Positions 25,101-38,500 of a stretch of DNA of 64,000 nucleotides are shown piece after piece. The translations under genes were made by a program, and so were the position numbers. Under the pieces are notes generated by a model, which was not told where the DNA came from, did not search any database, and worked only from the letters and a program-made list of their open reading frames with translations. The DNA lies in the NCBI RefSeq assembly GCF_037975245.1, contig NC_092563.1, positions 12,882,001 to 12,946,000 on the forward strand, read 5' to 3'. This stretch comes from Apostichopus japonicus (taxonomy: Eukaryota; Echinodermata; Holothuroidea; Aspidochirotida; Stichopodidae). The number at the start of each line of letters is the position of its first letter. Positions within the stretch are counted from its first letter, which is position 1.

Positions 25101-26989
25101 TGAGATACAGAAACCTAAGATCACTTGATAGTAACATTCCAAAAACTATTCAAAGGTTTTATCCAAAGGATGACTGCCAAAGCAGACACGATCTTGATAT
25201 ATTTTCATGTTAAGTTCCCTCAGTCTGCTGAGTGAAATATGAAAAGAAGATTTAATTTGCCACTTTGGAGTCATTTATTTAATGGGCGTAAATATTCACA
25301 GCCTGAACAAGCGGAGGGAGGGAGGGGCAGCAAGAGGTCATGAGTATTTTATGTGTCCATCACAGCACTAATTACAACTGAAATGACCTTTGACATTTCA
25401 AGAAGAATGAACTGAATTTATTGGTAACCTTACAAATCAAATCAAATTTCTGACAAAAAGAATGAGTAACAAGGGTTAGCTTTACTTCACTAGTTCCATA
25501 AATTTTCTCCTCTCCCCCCCCCCCCCCCTTGCCCTCCCAAATTTCCCCTTTCTTCATACCATGTCAGCTTAATTATAACCTGAAAGTATGATAACTAGAC
25601 TTCCACAAATCATACTCTAGGGAATAGCTCTCTGAGTTCAACATCCTCCAGTAGCTAGCCAGAGGAGAAATTTGCAAGCTGGAATTTGATTGTAAATAAA
25701 CATGTTAAGTGATCTGCCCACCTGGTGGTCAGAAAAGGTACCATCATGACAGGCTAACCATGAGCTTGACATCTGAGGAGGTTTGGCTGGAGGGAGGAAT
25801 TTTTAGGGCCAGCTAGCCCTGAGTTTTTAACTAAAATATATGATAACATCATCTGTTAGTCAAGCTTTAAGGTAGTTTTTATAAACAGAAATTTCACCAA
25901 TCCTATGAAATTATTACAGGGACCCAGACACAAAATCCCAGAATCTAAAGAACATATGAGCAACTTATTCAGTCTCAATAATTTTTCATTGGGGGGGGGG
26001 GGGGGGCTTTCTCTCAAGTACATGTAGTTTGTATTATTTAAATGTAAAACTGGGATTGAATCATTTCAAATTTATGAAATAAATCAACAGTTAAAATAAA
26101 GCTTGACTAGTCAAGCGGTTATCATCGTTCAAAAATAAAAATGCAAATAGCGTAAAAAAAAAAAAAACAATTTAAGTATTTTGCATAATTTGCAAATTCC
26201 TTTGAAGATTGTGCCTAATCATGTGTGTTCCTGTTGGCATTTGTTGTATTACTGTATTGAACCAATGATGCATTCTGGTATATTATCTTGCCTACAAAGG
26301 TGAAGAATGGTACCAAAACAGTGGGAGATTTTCCACCGAAAATGCCACAACAAACTTCCATGTTACCCACCAAATGCTAACTACAGTACTAGACCAATTT
26401 TCAAAGTTTCCAGTTAAAGCATTTTGTTACTTAAATAGCAAATATCCATGAATAAACGTTTCCAATTTGATAGAAATAGGAGCAGTCAAGAGATGAAGAA
26501 TTGAAAAAGCAAACACATACATGTTGAAGATACAATGAGGTGTGATCCTTTCTGAAAACATACTCCAACTTTCATGAGCAAAATCAGAAACATTCCCCAA
26601 AAAGCCATATTTATTTAAAGTCAAAAACATTCCCCCATGAATCCACAAAAACAGGGATTTTTATTATTGTTGGAAGTGTAGTATGTTTTTTAGCTTCCTT
26701 GTCAGGAAACAAAACTTGTTCTGCTTTCTCTATTACCACCAAAAAGAAAACCAGGACAAGGTAAATATTATTTTCCAGTAATTACTGTTAGCCTCATCAT
26801 TTTCAAGTGACCCCCAATTAGACCTACTCTCATTTTCTGGATTTTTAATTAAGAAAGTACAATTGAACTACGCTCGAGGTTTTCCGTCGTCTCTGCCTAT
26901 TGGTAATTAAGATGAAGTTTGGCATATCATCTCCTGAACCGTGAATCCTGAAATTACATTGAACCAGGGAGTCCATAACAACTCCCTGA
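22200..26989. other. Non-coding, pyrimidine-rich region upstream of RBIS
   Basis: 22480-22860 is almost unbroken C/T-rich sequence (ccctcccc blocks). Further C/T or poly-C tracts are at 24175-24235, 24690-24785 and 25505-25550, and a G-run of about 16 is at 25991. CpG is strongly depleted. It may include RBIS 5' non-coding exons, which I cannot place. Confidence 0.5.
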
Positions 26990-27480
26990 TTGAACTAACA
27001 TCCTGACACTTGTGACAGGAATCCATTGTCCTCAGTACCAGTAGCACTTTTCTAGTATCTGAGAACTTTAGAGCAGTTTACTATATGAATGGGGAGACTA
27101 TGTGCTATGAGAACTAATATCCTGACACTATATATCAGGGACCAGTAGCTTGGCTATCAGTAGCACTTTGCAGTACTATATCTTATTTCTTGAAAGCATT
27201 GAATGTTGGATTCGATGGCAACCTGTTGGTACATGAGCAGTATGATTATATCATATATGATACTGTAGAACTAACATCCTGACACGATATGGCAGGAATC
27301 GGTAGTGTTGTCCATACCAGTAGAGCTTTGCTAGTATCTCATTTCCTAAAACCGTTAAAGTGCAAATGTTATAGATAAAACCATGCTGTGAGCATGATCA
27401 TATCACTTTTGTTAGAACTATCATTATTACACTGCAGTGTACTGCAGGAATCAGTTGTGTTGTCGATACCAGTTAAACAT
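26990..27480 (+). repeat. Degenerate four-copy repeat, irregular period
   Basis: Four blocks starting near 26993, 27111, 27272 and 27415 share gaactaacatcctgacac, then aggaatc and ataccagtagcactttgctagtatct. Spacing is 118 to 161 bases, so it is an old and uneven array. Confidence 0.6.
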
Positions 27481-27989
27481 CACGAGAATCTTATACCTTG
27501 GAGGTGTTATATATGACTTCTTGATGCAAAGACAACCAATAACTTGTTATGAACAGTGCTTTCTTTACTCTTTAAGAACTTGTTTCATTTACAGAGCAGC
27601 CCCTTTTTGTAAACTGGTAAAGACAGCTTCTTAGATCCTTTGTTGTAGCTTCTTGATAATTTTGATAACTTTTGTAACGCTTTTTGTTTCATTATTAACT
27701 TAATCTCATAAACTTTTATATGTCTTAACCTGTATTTTGATGCTCTGTATATTGTTATATTTTTATCCTATTTATAAATATCTCTGTAAATTTATACTGG
27801 AATAAAGAAATGAAAATGAATGAATGATAGTGTCACTTTTGGTGAAGGTGGTTTGTACAAGCTACCATACTTCTTTGTATTACAAGTTGGAAACCAACTG
27901 CAATAAACTTACAATCTAAATGAAATTAAAAAACAGCTGTTTCAAATTCTATAATAGAAATGAGCAAATCTGCAGAACAGTACTGCATA

Positions 27990-28072
27990 AGCCTTGAGCA
28001 GTTACTATTGTTTACTGATTTGGCGCTATATAAGTCTCATTTATTATTATTTTTATTATTATTATTCTCTAC
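27990..28072 (+). mobile_element. Retroposon 3' tail fragment
   Basis: The motif TTGGCGCTATATAAG followed by an ATT microsatellite is the usual 3' end of several LINE/SINE families. No 5' part is recognisable. Confidence 0.4.
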
Positions 28073-28313
28073 ATTATGCTCAGGGCAGACTTTTCAGAAA
28101 GAGAACTGATTGTCTGTACTACATCCTAGACTTTCTGCTTATTATAAAGTTTTTCAGGATTGATACATGAAACTTGATTATCTCACAAGAATAATAATAA
28201 TAATACAACAGTATGACAGAGTACTTTCATTGTTTGTTAATAAACTAGTTGCCAATCAGATGGAATAAGCTTGATTGTCTGGTAAGCATGTCAGACAAAC
28301 CAATAATCCTTAA

Positions 28314-28670
28314 AGGCATTGAAGACTCGCCCCAAACTGCGTGCCGCGTTCTGAAAAAGTTAACTTTCTGTTGCTAGCAAATGACGTTTTTTTCTTGTCG
28401 CTACAAAATGCAGACAGTAATGAAACGTGATACCTTGTTATCTTTAGCAAGACCTGAGATGTCCACGCTGCTATGTACACTGTGTTGTGGGTATTGACAG
28501 TAGCTGTAGGTATTGACTGTACACTAGTGTCTAATTACCGACGGCAGCAAGCTGTGTGTGTATTTTCTGGGATCGATTGTGGTGTCTAACACTTCTGTTA
28601 CACCTCATTCGAAACTAGGTCAGATTACCGGCACGAGACCTTTCCTTTTTGCGCGAGTCTTCACACCCTT
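28314..28670. mobile_element. TTAA-flanked MITE, about 357 bp
   Basis: The left end AGGCATTGAAGACTCGCCCC and the complement of the right end (AAGGGTGTGAAGACTCGCGC) match over GAAGACTCGC and the AGG start, with a few changes. Each is flanked by TTAA (28310-28313, 28671-28674), as in piggyBac or Kolobok derivatives. There is no coding capacity. It is CpG-richer than its flanks. Confidence 0.55.
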
Positions 28671-28674
28671 TTAA

Positions 28675-31600
28675 TAACCAGTAACTCCCACTCCCACCGT
28701 CTCCCACAGCCAATCCTCGTCTCTCTCCTCTTTTCCCTCCTCTCCTCCCAAAATCGATTGATATGTAGAAGCAGTGATGACAGAGTTGTTCATAATTCAA
28801 GTCATTTCACAAATGCCCAAGTCTCTTGCTTTAAAATTCCTGGCATTGGTTTGTAAATTACTTTCAGCTTGTACTACAAACTGCAATGGCTATAATACCA
28901 ATCGCCTTCTCTAGAGCTTGGTCAGGGTATTACTTCAATTATTTGATCCAAGGCCAGCTTAGCTTTGATTCATTGTTTTGTGAAGACCTCATGTCAGACT
29001 CATAAATCATTCCCTTTGCAGTCTCACACCTAAAAAAATTACTTAACATTCATCCATCAAATGGAAATAAATAAAACTTCCATTAGATATCAACTAAATC
29101 ACCAAACCCCAGCACTAGTTATAAATAGTCAGACCTGGAATGTATTATTCAAATGGACATGATTTTCTGCAGAGTTGTTACGTTTAAGATAAATAAAGTT
29201 TGGTAGACATGTTTTCACCATCCAGGTTTTGTCCTTGTTAATTCCAATGTTTTACAGAACCAGTCACTACTGAGATAAATTAGTCATTTAAAATCGAGGA
29301 ATGGCCTGAAGTTAATCATTGTTCTGAATGGTTTATGAAAGACCTGGTTGTGATCAAAAGTTTGACAACTATGTCTTCAGGATAACTAACATGCTAGCTG
29401 TAATCTTTTATCAACAAGATGAAAAGCTCTCTGAAACTCATGGAACAAAGTTTGGGCAGGTGCAGCTTCAAGTTATTACAGACATCAATGTTTGCAATTC
29501 CTAGATTATCTTTTTAGATTCATACATCAAATGATGTTTTGTTTATATTAGCAAGGGATCACTTTTTCGGTAATATTTTAAAATATATTAGGTTTTTAAA
29601 TAGGAATAGACCATGTCAGGCAAGACAGGCATGTTCAAAGCCATTCAAATGCCACTATTAATGGTTGTCAATATTACCGCACCTTTGGTCACATGACCAG
29701 ACGTCCCTGATTTCCAGGGACAGTCCTCAATTTCCAGGGGTAGTCCCTGGATTCCATGTTCAGTCTTCTGGTTAAGAGTGTCCCCAGAAATGTCCCAAGA
29801 TTTATATACCGTCATGGGAATATCCCCCTCCCCCTCTCCTCCCAATATGTAAACTAGTTGACCTTCAATTCATAGGAGATAAGCTGTGATTGTTTACGAA
29901 TACAAACATTAAGGCAACCCGAGATCATTCAAAAATTTCACGACCTGTAAATTCATGTGGTTATGTAGAAACACAAAAGCACCAGGAGGCCCTAAAAATT
30001 CAATCCCTCACTTTAATGGTAACTAACACTCGATGTCAATCTTGAAGGAGCTAACATCAATATCATGTCCACGGATTTCCTGAAAAATAAAACGTCACCT
30101 TACATTTCTCGCATTTAAATTCGTAGCTTAACTACTTGAGATGCACATGGTGCTAGATGAAGAGGGACCTTCACAAATTATACAAATATGCTTTTCTTTC
30201 AACTATGTCTGTTTTCTGCCCTACTTTTACATTTCCTGACAAATAAGAGTATGTGTCTATTAAAAGGTTAATTGCGGTCACTTGCAACCTTGTGTGGCAA
30301 AACCATAGTATTTACTTACCCAGCAAGTGCACACAGCAAGGGAGTGAAAAATGGCAATGTTTTGACTTCTAAAGAAAATAATATTTGAGAAAACTCTGGG
30401 AACAAATCTACAGGGGTCTGACATAACTGTATACCTACTACATTGCACAACAGCACCACTGGTTAAAGCATGGTTAAAGCAAGCTACTGCAGTACTGCCA
30501 AAGGGTACATCTAGTTTTGTTTTTCTGTTTTTACCTTTTACCTTGTTTTCTTGACCATACTAACATTTGACCCAACTAACAGTTTCATCGACCACTATCC
30601 ACTTGGCACAGCTTCTAGACCTTTTTTGTTTAAGAAAAACTGTATTTTGGCTTTTATCATACCACAAATTTTCACTTGAAATATTTATTTCAGTTGTAAA
30701 ATTAGAATAAAGTGACTAACAGCAAATTGCTCTGTAGCACTGAGGGATACATTGATCTGCAGCAGTGAATAGTTTAGTCATCCATTTTGATGGGTAATTA
30801 TTTGAATTTGATGATGTAGAGTGTTATTAGTCTCATCACAGGGGAGAGATTTATTTCTAATTTCACAACCTAATAAATTATGCCTACTACTGTGCAACTG
30901 CTGGTTAAACTATCATAAATGGCTGGTTTGACCACAGAAGACGATCTTGCGTGGGCAGGGTATACAAAGCAAGTGAATTTGGTTTATTCATGAGCTAAAC
31001 TGTTATAAATGTTCCCACGTAGTTTGGTTTTCTACACTTCTCGGATCACATAACTGTAAGGACAGAATGATGAAATTAAATAAGGATGCATTGCAGTTCA
31101 TTTTTACTACTTTTATCTTCTCTAATAGAAACATGCAAAAGAACCACATTGATGAAGCATCTACAACAAACTAGTTCAACGGTAAATGCTGTTCTTTCAT
31201 CGTACTGCACTGCAAGTTGACACTACAGTATGGTAGGCTTAGCCTTTCACAGTGTTTGCTTTTAAAATCACAGATAACTGATACCAAAATTTACCATTCT
31301 TGCTGGAACAGATAGTAAATGGATCTTTGATAACGTAACGAAAGTAAGACAAGATTTTGAGATTCCAAAAGACTGGTTTTATGCCAAGCCTTACTTAGGA
31401 TGTTTGCATGTATTTATATCACGAGCATGTATATGGCATTCGTCTAAGGGAGATGAGCATTCGTTCTCACAGTTGCTGTGGGATAACGTTAGGCGTAGCA
31501 CAGACCAGTACGAATGTGTTTACGTTACTTAAACTTTTATTTAGGGTAATACGCCCAACGAACGTATAGGCTAACTGTGCACAAAAGGAACAACCGTAGA

Positions 31601-31900
31601 CTACCGTAGTTAGGCCTAGACTACTCCTAATACATCGAATTTAATATGCATACGCCGATGGCCTATTATTTATTATTGTAGCCTTACTTAGTTATCACGG
31701 TCACATCGAGCGAAAAATTCAGCAAGATTACAGTTGTGATATGATAGTTTAGCTTCCTCATGTAGACTTCCAATTGAATGGCTTGGTAATAATTGGTGAA
31801 TATTGTAGGCCTGTGTATAATGAGTGATTTGTAACCACAATCAATGACAAGGTTAGGAGTACTAAATATTAGTTCTAGACAGCATCTGTAATTTATCTAA
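28675..31900. other. Mostly featureless, with the CpG boundary near 31.35 kb
   Basis: Apart from the candidate exons near 30 kb, no coding signal is seen. CpG-poor to about 31.35 kb, then CpG-normal. Confidence 0.5.
30023..30368 (-). other. Two candidate minus-strand exons near 30 kb
   Basis: The first is 30368-30320 (49 bases), between tattattttctttag and CTGG|GTAAGT. The second starts at 30079 after gttttatttttcag and reads EIRGHDIDVSSFKIDIEC-stop to 30023. They join in an open frame, but two other frames also stay open, so the reading is ambiguous. An ATTAAA follows the stop, and a GTGAGG donor-like site follows that. They could be the end of an unknown gene, or non-coding 5' exons of RBIS, whose coding exon lies downstream on the same strand. 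Confidence 0.3.
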
Positions 31901-33152
31901 AGGCCCAGTCACATCTCACCGGATTGCACGAACGGACAAGAGTACGCGCGAGAAACAGTCATCCGGTTATTTCCGTTGGCAAAAGTTGTCGCGCATGCAT
32001 CTGGGGGTTTCAGCGTACCGGACGTTCAACGGTGAAAACGGATTACAAACGTACAAGGGACGGACAGCAACGGACGAACAACGGAATAACAACGAACGAA
32101 CTAACGAACACCAACGGATAGTAATGAATTTACAACGGACAATTAACGGATAAAGAACATACAAAACGTAGGAGTACCGGAAAAGTAACGGACATACCGG
32201 ACTAGCAACGGAGAAGAAACGGTCTAAAACCTGGGCCTCCGGAGTGCCTCAAAATCAGGGGGCATCCCCATGAAGTTGATGAAAGATTTTGGTCTTCCAT
32301 TCGCAGCTCCTGCATTAGTTGGTCCATGGAGCTATGAACGAGCTCCATGGTTGGTCATAAAGACTAAACTGCCGTCTTCTGTGTGGACCTAGCCAGGCCC
32401 TATAGACCAACATTTAAGCCGAGCACGTCTCTTCCTTCTCTTCTTGACTTATTTATTAGTCTTGATGTTGGCTTCAATGATAAGCATCTGTGCTTTTATA
32501 GCTGACAGTGTGTTCTGAAGCTTGAATCTTTCTGAAGGGTCCATGATGTAGGTGTTGACGGTAGAGGTTATAGGAGCAGAATGAGGCGTGGGACGCTTGG
32601 AGTGGACAAGGTGGAGGTACGCTGCATCTCCGTTCTATGTCCGTCCGTTATACTTTCCTGGTCTGAGTTCTTCCGTTTTTTCCGTGTAACGTACGTTACC
32701 TATCCGTTCATTGTCAGTTCTATTCCTTTGCACTTCCGTTATTTCTACGTTAGCGTCCGTCGAAGATACGGTATAGGTACTGTACTTCTACGTTTCATCC
32801 GTTCTTTGTCCGTTAATGATCCGGTGAGCAATAGCAATAACCAGAGACGAACGGAGAAATACAGTATGCCAAACGAATACAGAACGAACAAAACGCATGA
32901 GAAACTGATAAAACGGAAGCTTAACGGATTAGTAACGAATAAATAACGGAGACATTTTTCGGTGGATGTCCGTTCCAAGTTTTATGCATGTTCAAAATCG
33001 ACACCGGACAAACCGGACCCTCCCGGTAATGAAACGTAGACGGACGGAGGAGAACCGCATACTAAACGGATACTAACGTATATCAACGGAGTGCCATATT
33101 TTGTCTTCGTTCCCTCTCCGTTATTGCAATCCGGTGAGATGTGACTGGGCTT
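31901..33152. mobile_element. Non-autonomous PIF/Harbinger-type element, about 1.25 kb
   Basis: The inverted ends run about 28 bp (left starts AGGCCCAGTCACATCTCACC; right is the complement with one change). They are flanked by the 3-bp duplication TAA (31898-31900, 33153-33155), matching the TWA target of PIF/Harbinger. Subterminal parts are filled with short ACGGA/ACGAAC repeats. In the left half these are mostly in one orientation and in the right half mostly the complement, though some right-end stretches revert. The middle (32230-32544) encodes broken Harbinger-like protein pieces on the minus strand, supporting the class. Confidence 0.72.
32230..32544 (-). pseudogene. Decayed Harbinger transposase N-terminal remnant
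   Basis: An ATG at 32544 reads MDPSERFKLQNTLSAIKAQM and stops after about 31 codons. Further on come a basic KKRRKRRAR stretch, then MDQLMQELRMED, and after a frameshift KSFINFMGMPPDFEALRRPR. The order of basic block, Y/MDxLMxELRxED, then SFxNFxxMPPxxFE is the N-terminal pattern of HARBI1/Harbinger nucleases. Stops and at least one frameshift separate the pieces and the DDE catalytic part is missing, so it is dead. The assignment rests on pattern recognition. Confidence 0.6.
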
Positions 33153-33155
33153 TAA

Positions 33156-35540
33156 TATTCGTCACGACACTGTTAAATGTTACTCAGCAGGGGAATGGGG
33201 AAGGGGTGGAAAACCACCATCTTTGTACAGGCGGATAAGTATGTTATGTTTTCGAGAAGAGGAGTCGCTCATCCGCTTTGACATAAATTGGTTGAATATT
33301 AAAATGGGTGTGCGTAGATGGATGCAAAATGAAGCGATGTTGAGAATTGTTTAGTTTTTCGGTTGTACTCGCCCCCCCCCCCCTTGAAGTGGTTGCGCAC
33401 CGGTTGGCAACTTTACTACATCATGTGTGTATGAATTGCAACCATGGGGAGGGGCCAGAGGCTTGACGCATGAAGCTCACGAAGCGTGGTCACTCGTGAC
33501 TGCGCAAATGATCAGTTATGGTCAGAACTGTACGCACATATGACAAACTCAACCCCCCCCCCCCCCCCGTCCACACCCGCCCACACTCCACCCCACCCCA
33601 GTTCCCATCGGTTAGCTTTATAGGCCTACATGGTTCCGTATGTACTTATACATCATATATTGAACTATTCAGATATCGGCGTTTATTACGACTGTATAGT
33701 TATTACAAATTAATCAGAACCAATCTGATGATTTACGGAGTTCGGTTTGTCTGTGCGAACGAAATTCATATCCGGAGGTATTGGCGAAAGTCGCTACATT
33801 TCTCCTTTATTGTGGTCGGTGACATTACGTTTCGAGTCTCGGGTGGGGCTTCACACGTACCGGCGGTTGCCCCCATTTAAGAGCTCGGGGATATGGCGAC
33901 AGACCAAAGGTGTTATAGAAGTCAAAGTTGGACTAATTTGTAAAGTTTTTTTCGGCCTAGGGGTGTAAATAATCGTGCTCTCCTCGAAAAAGTGGCTTAA
34001 TCAAATTAAAACAAGACCAGTGGGCTGTCAGAAGTAATTTCAGCAAATAGTTTACACTGCAGGGTTTGGCAAATTCGAGTGCAATAATAATAATAATAAT
34101 AGCCTACATTGCAAAGAAAAGTGATCGATTATACAAAGGCTGAAAAACTTTAAATTTCTCGAAAACTAAGGGTGTGATTTTCGCGTTACACTGCTGGTTC
34201 TGTCTTTGTGTTCGTCATACATAGCATACGGTAAACAGGCACGTAACCATGCAGGAAATTGTTTGTATTTGGTGTGGGGATGCCTTCGCGTACAAACGGT
34301 AGGCCTACATCTTGTGTGGTTGCTAACATACCGACATGACTATATTAAAGTTAAGTTAGGTTCAGTTTAATATTATGGTAGACCGTCAGAAAGCAGTGCC
34401 GTAAGTCCTGGTTGTATGTAAATACTTGTTTAAATACATGAGGCTCACCAATGACAGTGTCTGAAATACTGAGTCTAACACAGACACTGTATGTCATTAT
34501 CTGCGATGCAACCATAGAAATTGATAAGGATCAATGTCTATGGATGCAACACAAACCTCCATATATAGGAAAACATAACACTTTTTATGGCCTCAGAAGC
34601 AATATATTTACAATGCACTAAAACAATTTGCCAAGGACACGTGGTACTGAATGTAATCCGCAAGGATGCTCTGTTAACGTTATTTAAATGAAGTTACAAG
34701 AACATGTTATGATGTAGAGTTATTAGAATTTATAATACAATGGCTTAACTTTAACATTAGATCTGCACTAAGGAGTCGACGTCATCGACAATTGAGCATT
34801 AAAGGAGCACTCCAGAGATGATGCTTGAATATATTGATACTGGAATAGCTATAGTTAAACATGTATATCACTCAAAATGTTTCTCTGCTCTTGGACTATG
34901 ACGTACCAAGATTAAACTTCTGACTTACGTCACCAACAAATATATGTCATTGACATTTTAAGGGAACATGTGCAAATGATATCTTCTCCATTCGCTGGCA
35001 TGGTAGAGCACACAGTCTTGCACTTCATCGGTCACTGGTCAATCCGAACCTGCAAAGCAAATATTTTTGTTTTCTCTTTGAATCCAAAGTTATTGTCTGT
35101 TTGTTTTTTTGCCTGTGAAGAGGGAACGTCACCTCACTGCGTGATTGACGGTCAAATTAAGGCGCGACTTAATTAGTTTGAGTTTATTTATGTTCAGTAT
35201 AATCAAATACAGCGGGACACAGGAGGACGCTACGCATACGGCGCATGTGTGTTACGTTTACGAACATATATAATTCCATGAGATCGTGTCTGTTGTTTTA
35301 TCGTCAGTGAAGAATTTAAATAAGCGAACCTTTGATAGTTTAACACAAGAGCGGACTAGGGCATATAAGTGATTATGCCGGCTCACTGATCCAACTGGCA
35401 GCGTCGGGGCCTTGAATCAAGCGACGCATTTGGCGTCCCGGATGAACCTGGCACACACGCGACACAGAGAAAATCGGCGCCTTCGACACCTCAACTTGGT
35501 GCATCGGTTCCAAATTCGCCCCTTGTGTCTTGATTTTATG

Positions 35541-35586
<46 letters not shown>

Positions 35587-38500
35587 CATGTCATGTTCAA
35601 ACCCTGTGCAGATTTCCCCCTCTCTTTATACTCGCCATGTGCACCAATAACAGGGTAACTATACCTGACCCGTGTGTCAGCGGTTCATACACACACTCTT
35701 TAATTCCAAAGAGATTCACGCTGAGAGTGTCCACATTGATCACTGTCTACATAAAGGAGTGATTTTGGTCCTCTCCGCAGAGTGAATGCTTGCAAATTTA
35801 GCTTTTATGAATGAAAAATATATATATATTATTTTAGAGTTAAACTGGCATGACGTCACTCATTGGAATTTTAGAGTACGCGTATAAGGATACCGTGCTC
35901 CATTATTGCTACTGACACAAATCGAGAACAAACTAAGTTTTAGAAACATTTTAAAGTTAAGAACAGATTCTACAAACAAACTCGAAAAAGCCAAAAGACA
36001 ATTCCGACACCTGTTGCGTGCGCTATTTTTCTTCTCCGTGAAATCCGTATATTTGGCAAACGGCTATTGTTCTGTATAGGATTGTACACATATACATATA
36101 CAAACCCAGCTTCTTTCATATTTGCACTAGCCCTTCAATGAGGCGTCATCGGCATATCTGTACATATAGGAATAGGCCTATTTTTTGCCTTACCGTCTAG
36201 TCATGTGTGACCTATTGTGTATTGTTTAAGACCATCCCTCAACCCAACCCTGTAGATTCTATTGAACTTCATAGATAATTTTCACACAAACAAACCTTTT
36301 AAAAATTTGCCAAACGGCGTTTCTGGAATTTTTTGGCTCTCTCATTTGGCTATAGTATTTTCGTAATGTCATCATAACAAAAATAATTCGATATTACCAT
36401 AACGCTTGTAGGATAGGTCTATATGTGAACAGGTAAACACGCGGATAAGCATCTTACAAAGTGGACAACGTGGCAGTGATTTCACATCTTTCTTGTTAGA
36501 AAGAAGAAAGGTCGAAGTTTGTTCCCAAAGACAATTGTTTGAATCAAAATGGAGGTTTTCGTATACATTCCATAATGGTTGAACAAAAACACTTTTCTTG
36601 GTACCTATATATACTAATGTACTACATTGCTTCAATGGTACACATATAGGATACATCATTACCTCCGAAGACACTATACAATGCCGGGGTGGCATGGACT
36701 ATAACATGTGGAATATGCGTATACGACACAGGGTTTGAATGTGTGTCCATGCATGGGGAAAATAAAAATGCAGGGACACAGGTTCTGAAAGGACACTGCC
36801 ACGCCCCCCCCCCATCCCCAGCCCTAATACACACACGCATACTATAAACGGACGTCTTCCTCAAAGTCTTAATACGACATGTTGGAATATAGTACACATG
36901 TATATTTATATAATCAACTGTTGGAACAACAAGGGAATTAATGGCCATCCTTATATACATGGAGTAAAGCGGACATAGTGTAACAATACTTATGTACTGG
37001 CTCCAAACGGAAGTGGTGAGTGCATGGAAATGATACGTGTATATATTTGAAAGACATTGTCCACTCTCATCAGGTTTAGAACGCAGGCCCATCACTCCCT
37101 TCCTACATTTTCAAAACGAAGGCCCGTCACCTTATTCACATCAAACCGCTAACAAATAGTGAATGGATCAATGTAAATTGGACGCAGGAACTCTTCACTG
37201 TGCGACGGCGAAGTATAAACGAACCCAGTATTAGACTGACCGTAGTTTCATCAGTTCATACTTATTTCATAAACTACAACTCCTCCACATTGCCATATTA
37301 CTACCAGCCGCACGGATCGAGGGCCCATGGACCATAGTTCAGCTTGCAGTAATCCACGCTGTTCCCCCAGACAATAACGTCGGCAGATGAAAAGGAAAAT
37401 CAATTATGCAGCTGCGGGTGTATACTCACTCTGACTAGATTAACACCAGTGAATCGTTACACAGTAATCTCGTTCAATAAATTCTAACATTGATTGCGCA
37501 ACAATCTGATAACGGTAACATGCACCAATGGTCGGAATTGAACAAAATCAATTAACAAATCGAAATATATAAATAGGTAATGACCAATACAAGATAGGAA
37601 AACGAATAGTTTGATCAAGATTAAAACGTTTGGTTTTGCGGCGTGGATGAGTAATGAACGCAAACGCCCTATATACGGTTACGTTTGAACGAAAGGGTGA
37701 CTTTTTTTCTCAAGAAAACAAAAAAAAGGGAAAATATGGATTAATTGACGGTTCTCCCAGAACTGCTTTGTGACGTACGGTCTTAACATGAATCTTTGAT
37801 TTTGGAGTAGGCATAAACAAATTTGTTGTATTAGAATCCAAGTTATAGGATAGGCTTATATACCAAATGGTGAACTTCGGCTCTAAAAATGATGTTTGCT
37901 TCAAGTTAAGTAGCCCAATGTTGACCTATAAGCAGATGTATGTTTCCATGCATTAGTAGCCTATCAAGCTATCTGCGTAACTTTTCGAACATCATTTCAA
38001 ACGGGCTGGTTGTGGCGGGAACTGGGACTGGTGGTGGTTGGGTTGGTGGCGTGCCTACAATATTAAGTTATTGTCTCTTATTTCGATTTCTTTGAAGTGA
38101 GTCATTCCAGCTTTTCTTTGCAACCATCATTTTCTTTCCGTCGACAGATCCTTACAATCCTGCCCCCCCCCCTTCCAATCAGCAGACACACACCCTACGC
38201 ATATTTTACTAATATATATCTTCAGAGAACATTTCCTATACCAATCGCTATAAAACACGTTGCAACCCTGCACAGTGCCGCCGAGCATACCATCCATGTA
38301 CATGGTCCAACTGACGGTCAGTAAGTTTGGTTCACGTTCAAATATGAGAAGTATTTGTGATTACGACCGATCAAGGAAACGGGTCTTCAAAAATGTAAAT
38401 AAACCATACCAGGTCGGTCATTTATTAAGTCACAACGGTAATACATTTGTTGTGACAAGCTGTAAATATAACACAATTAATCCACTAACCCCATCACGAC

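Noticed and set aside
33518-33880. 120-codon ORF near the poly-C run
   Set aside because: Proline run from poly-C, no conserved motif, and overlapping ORFs in other frames.
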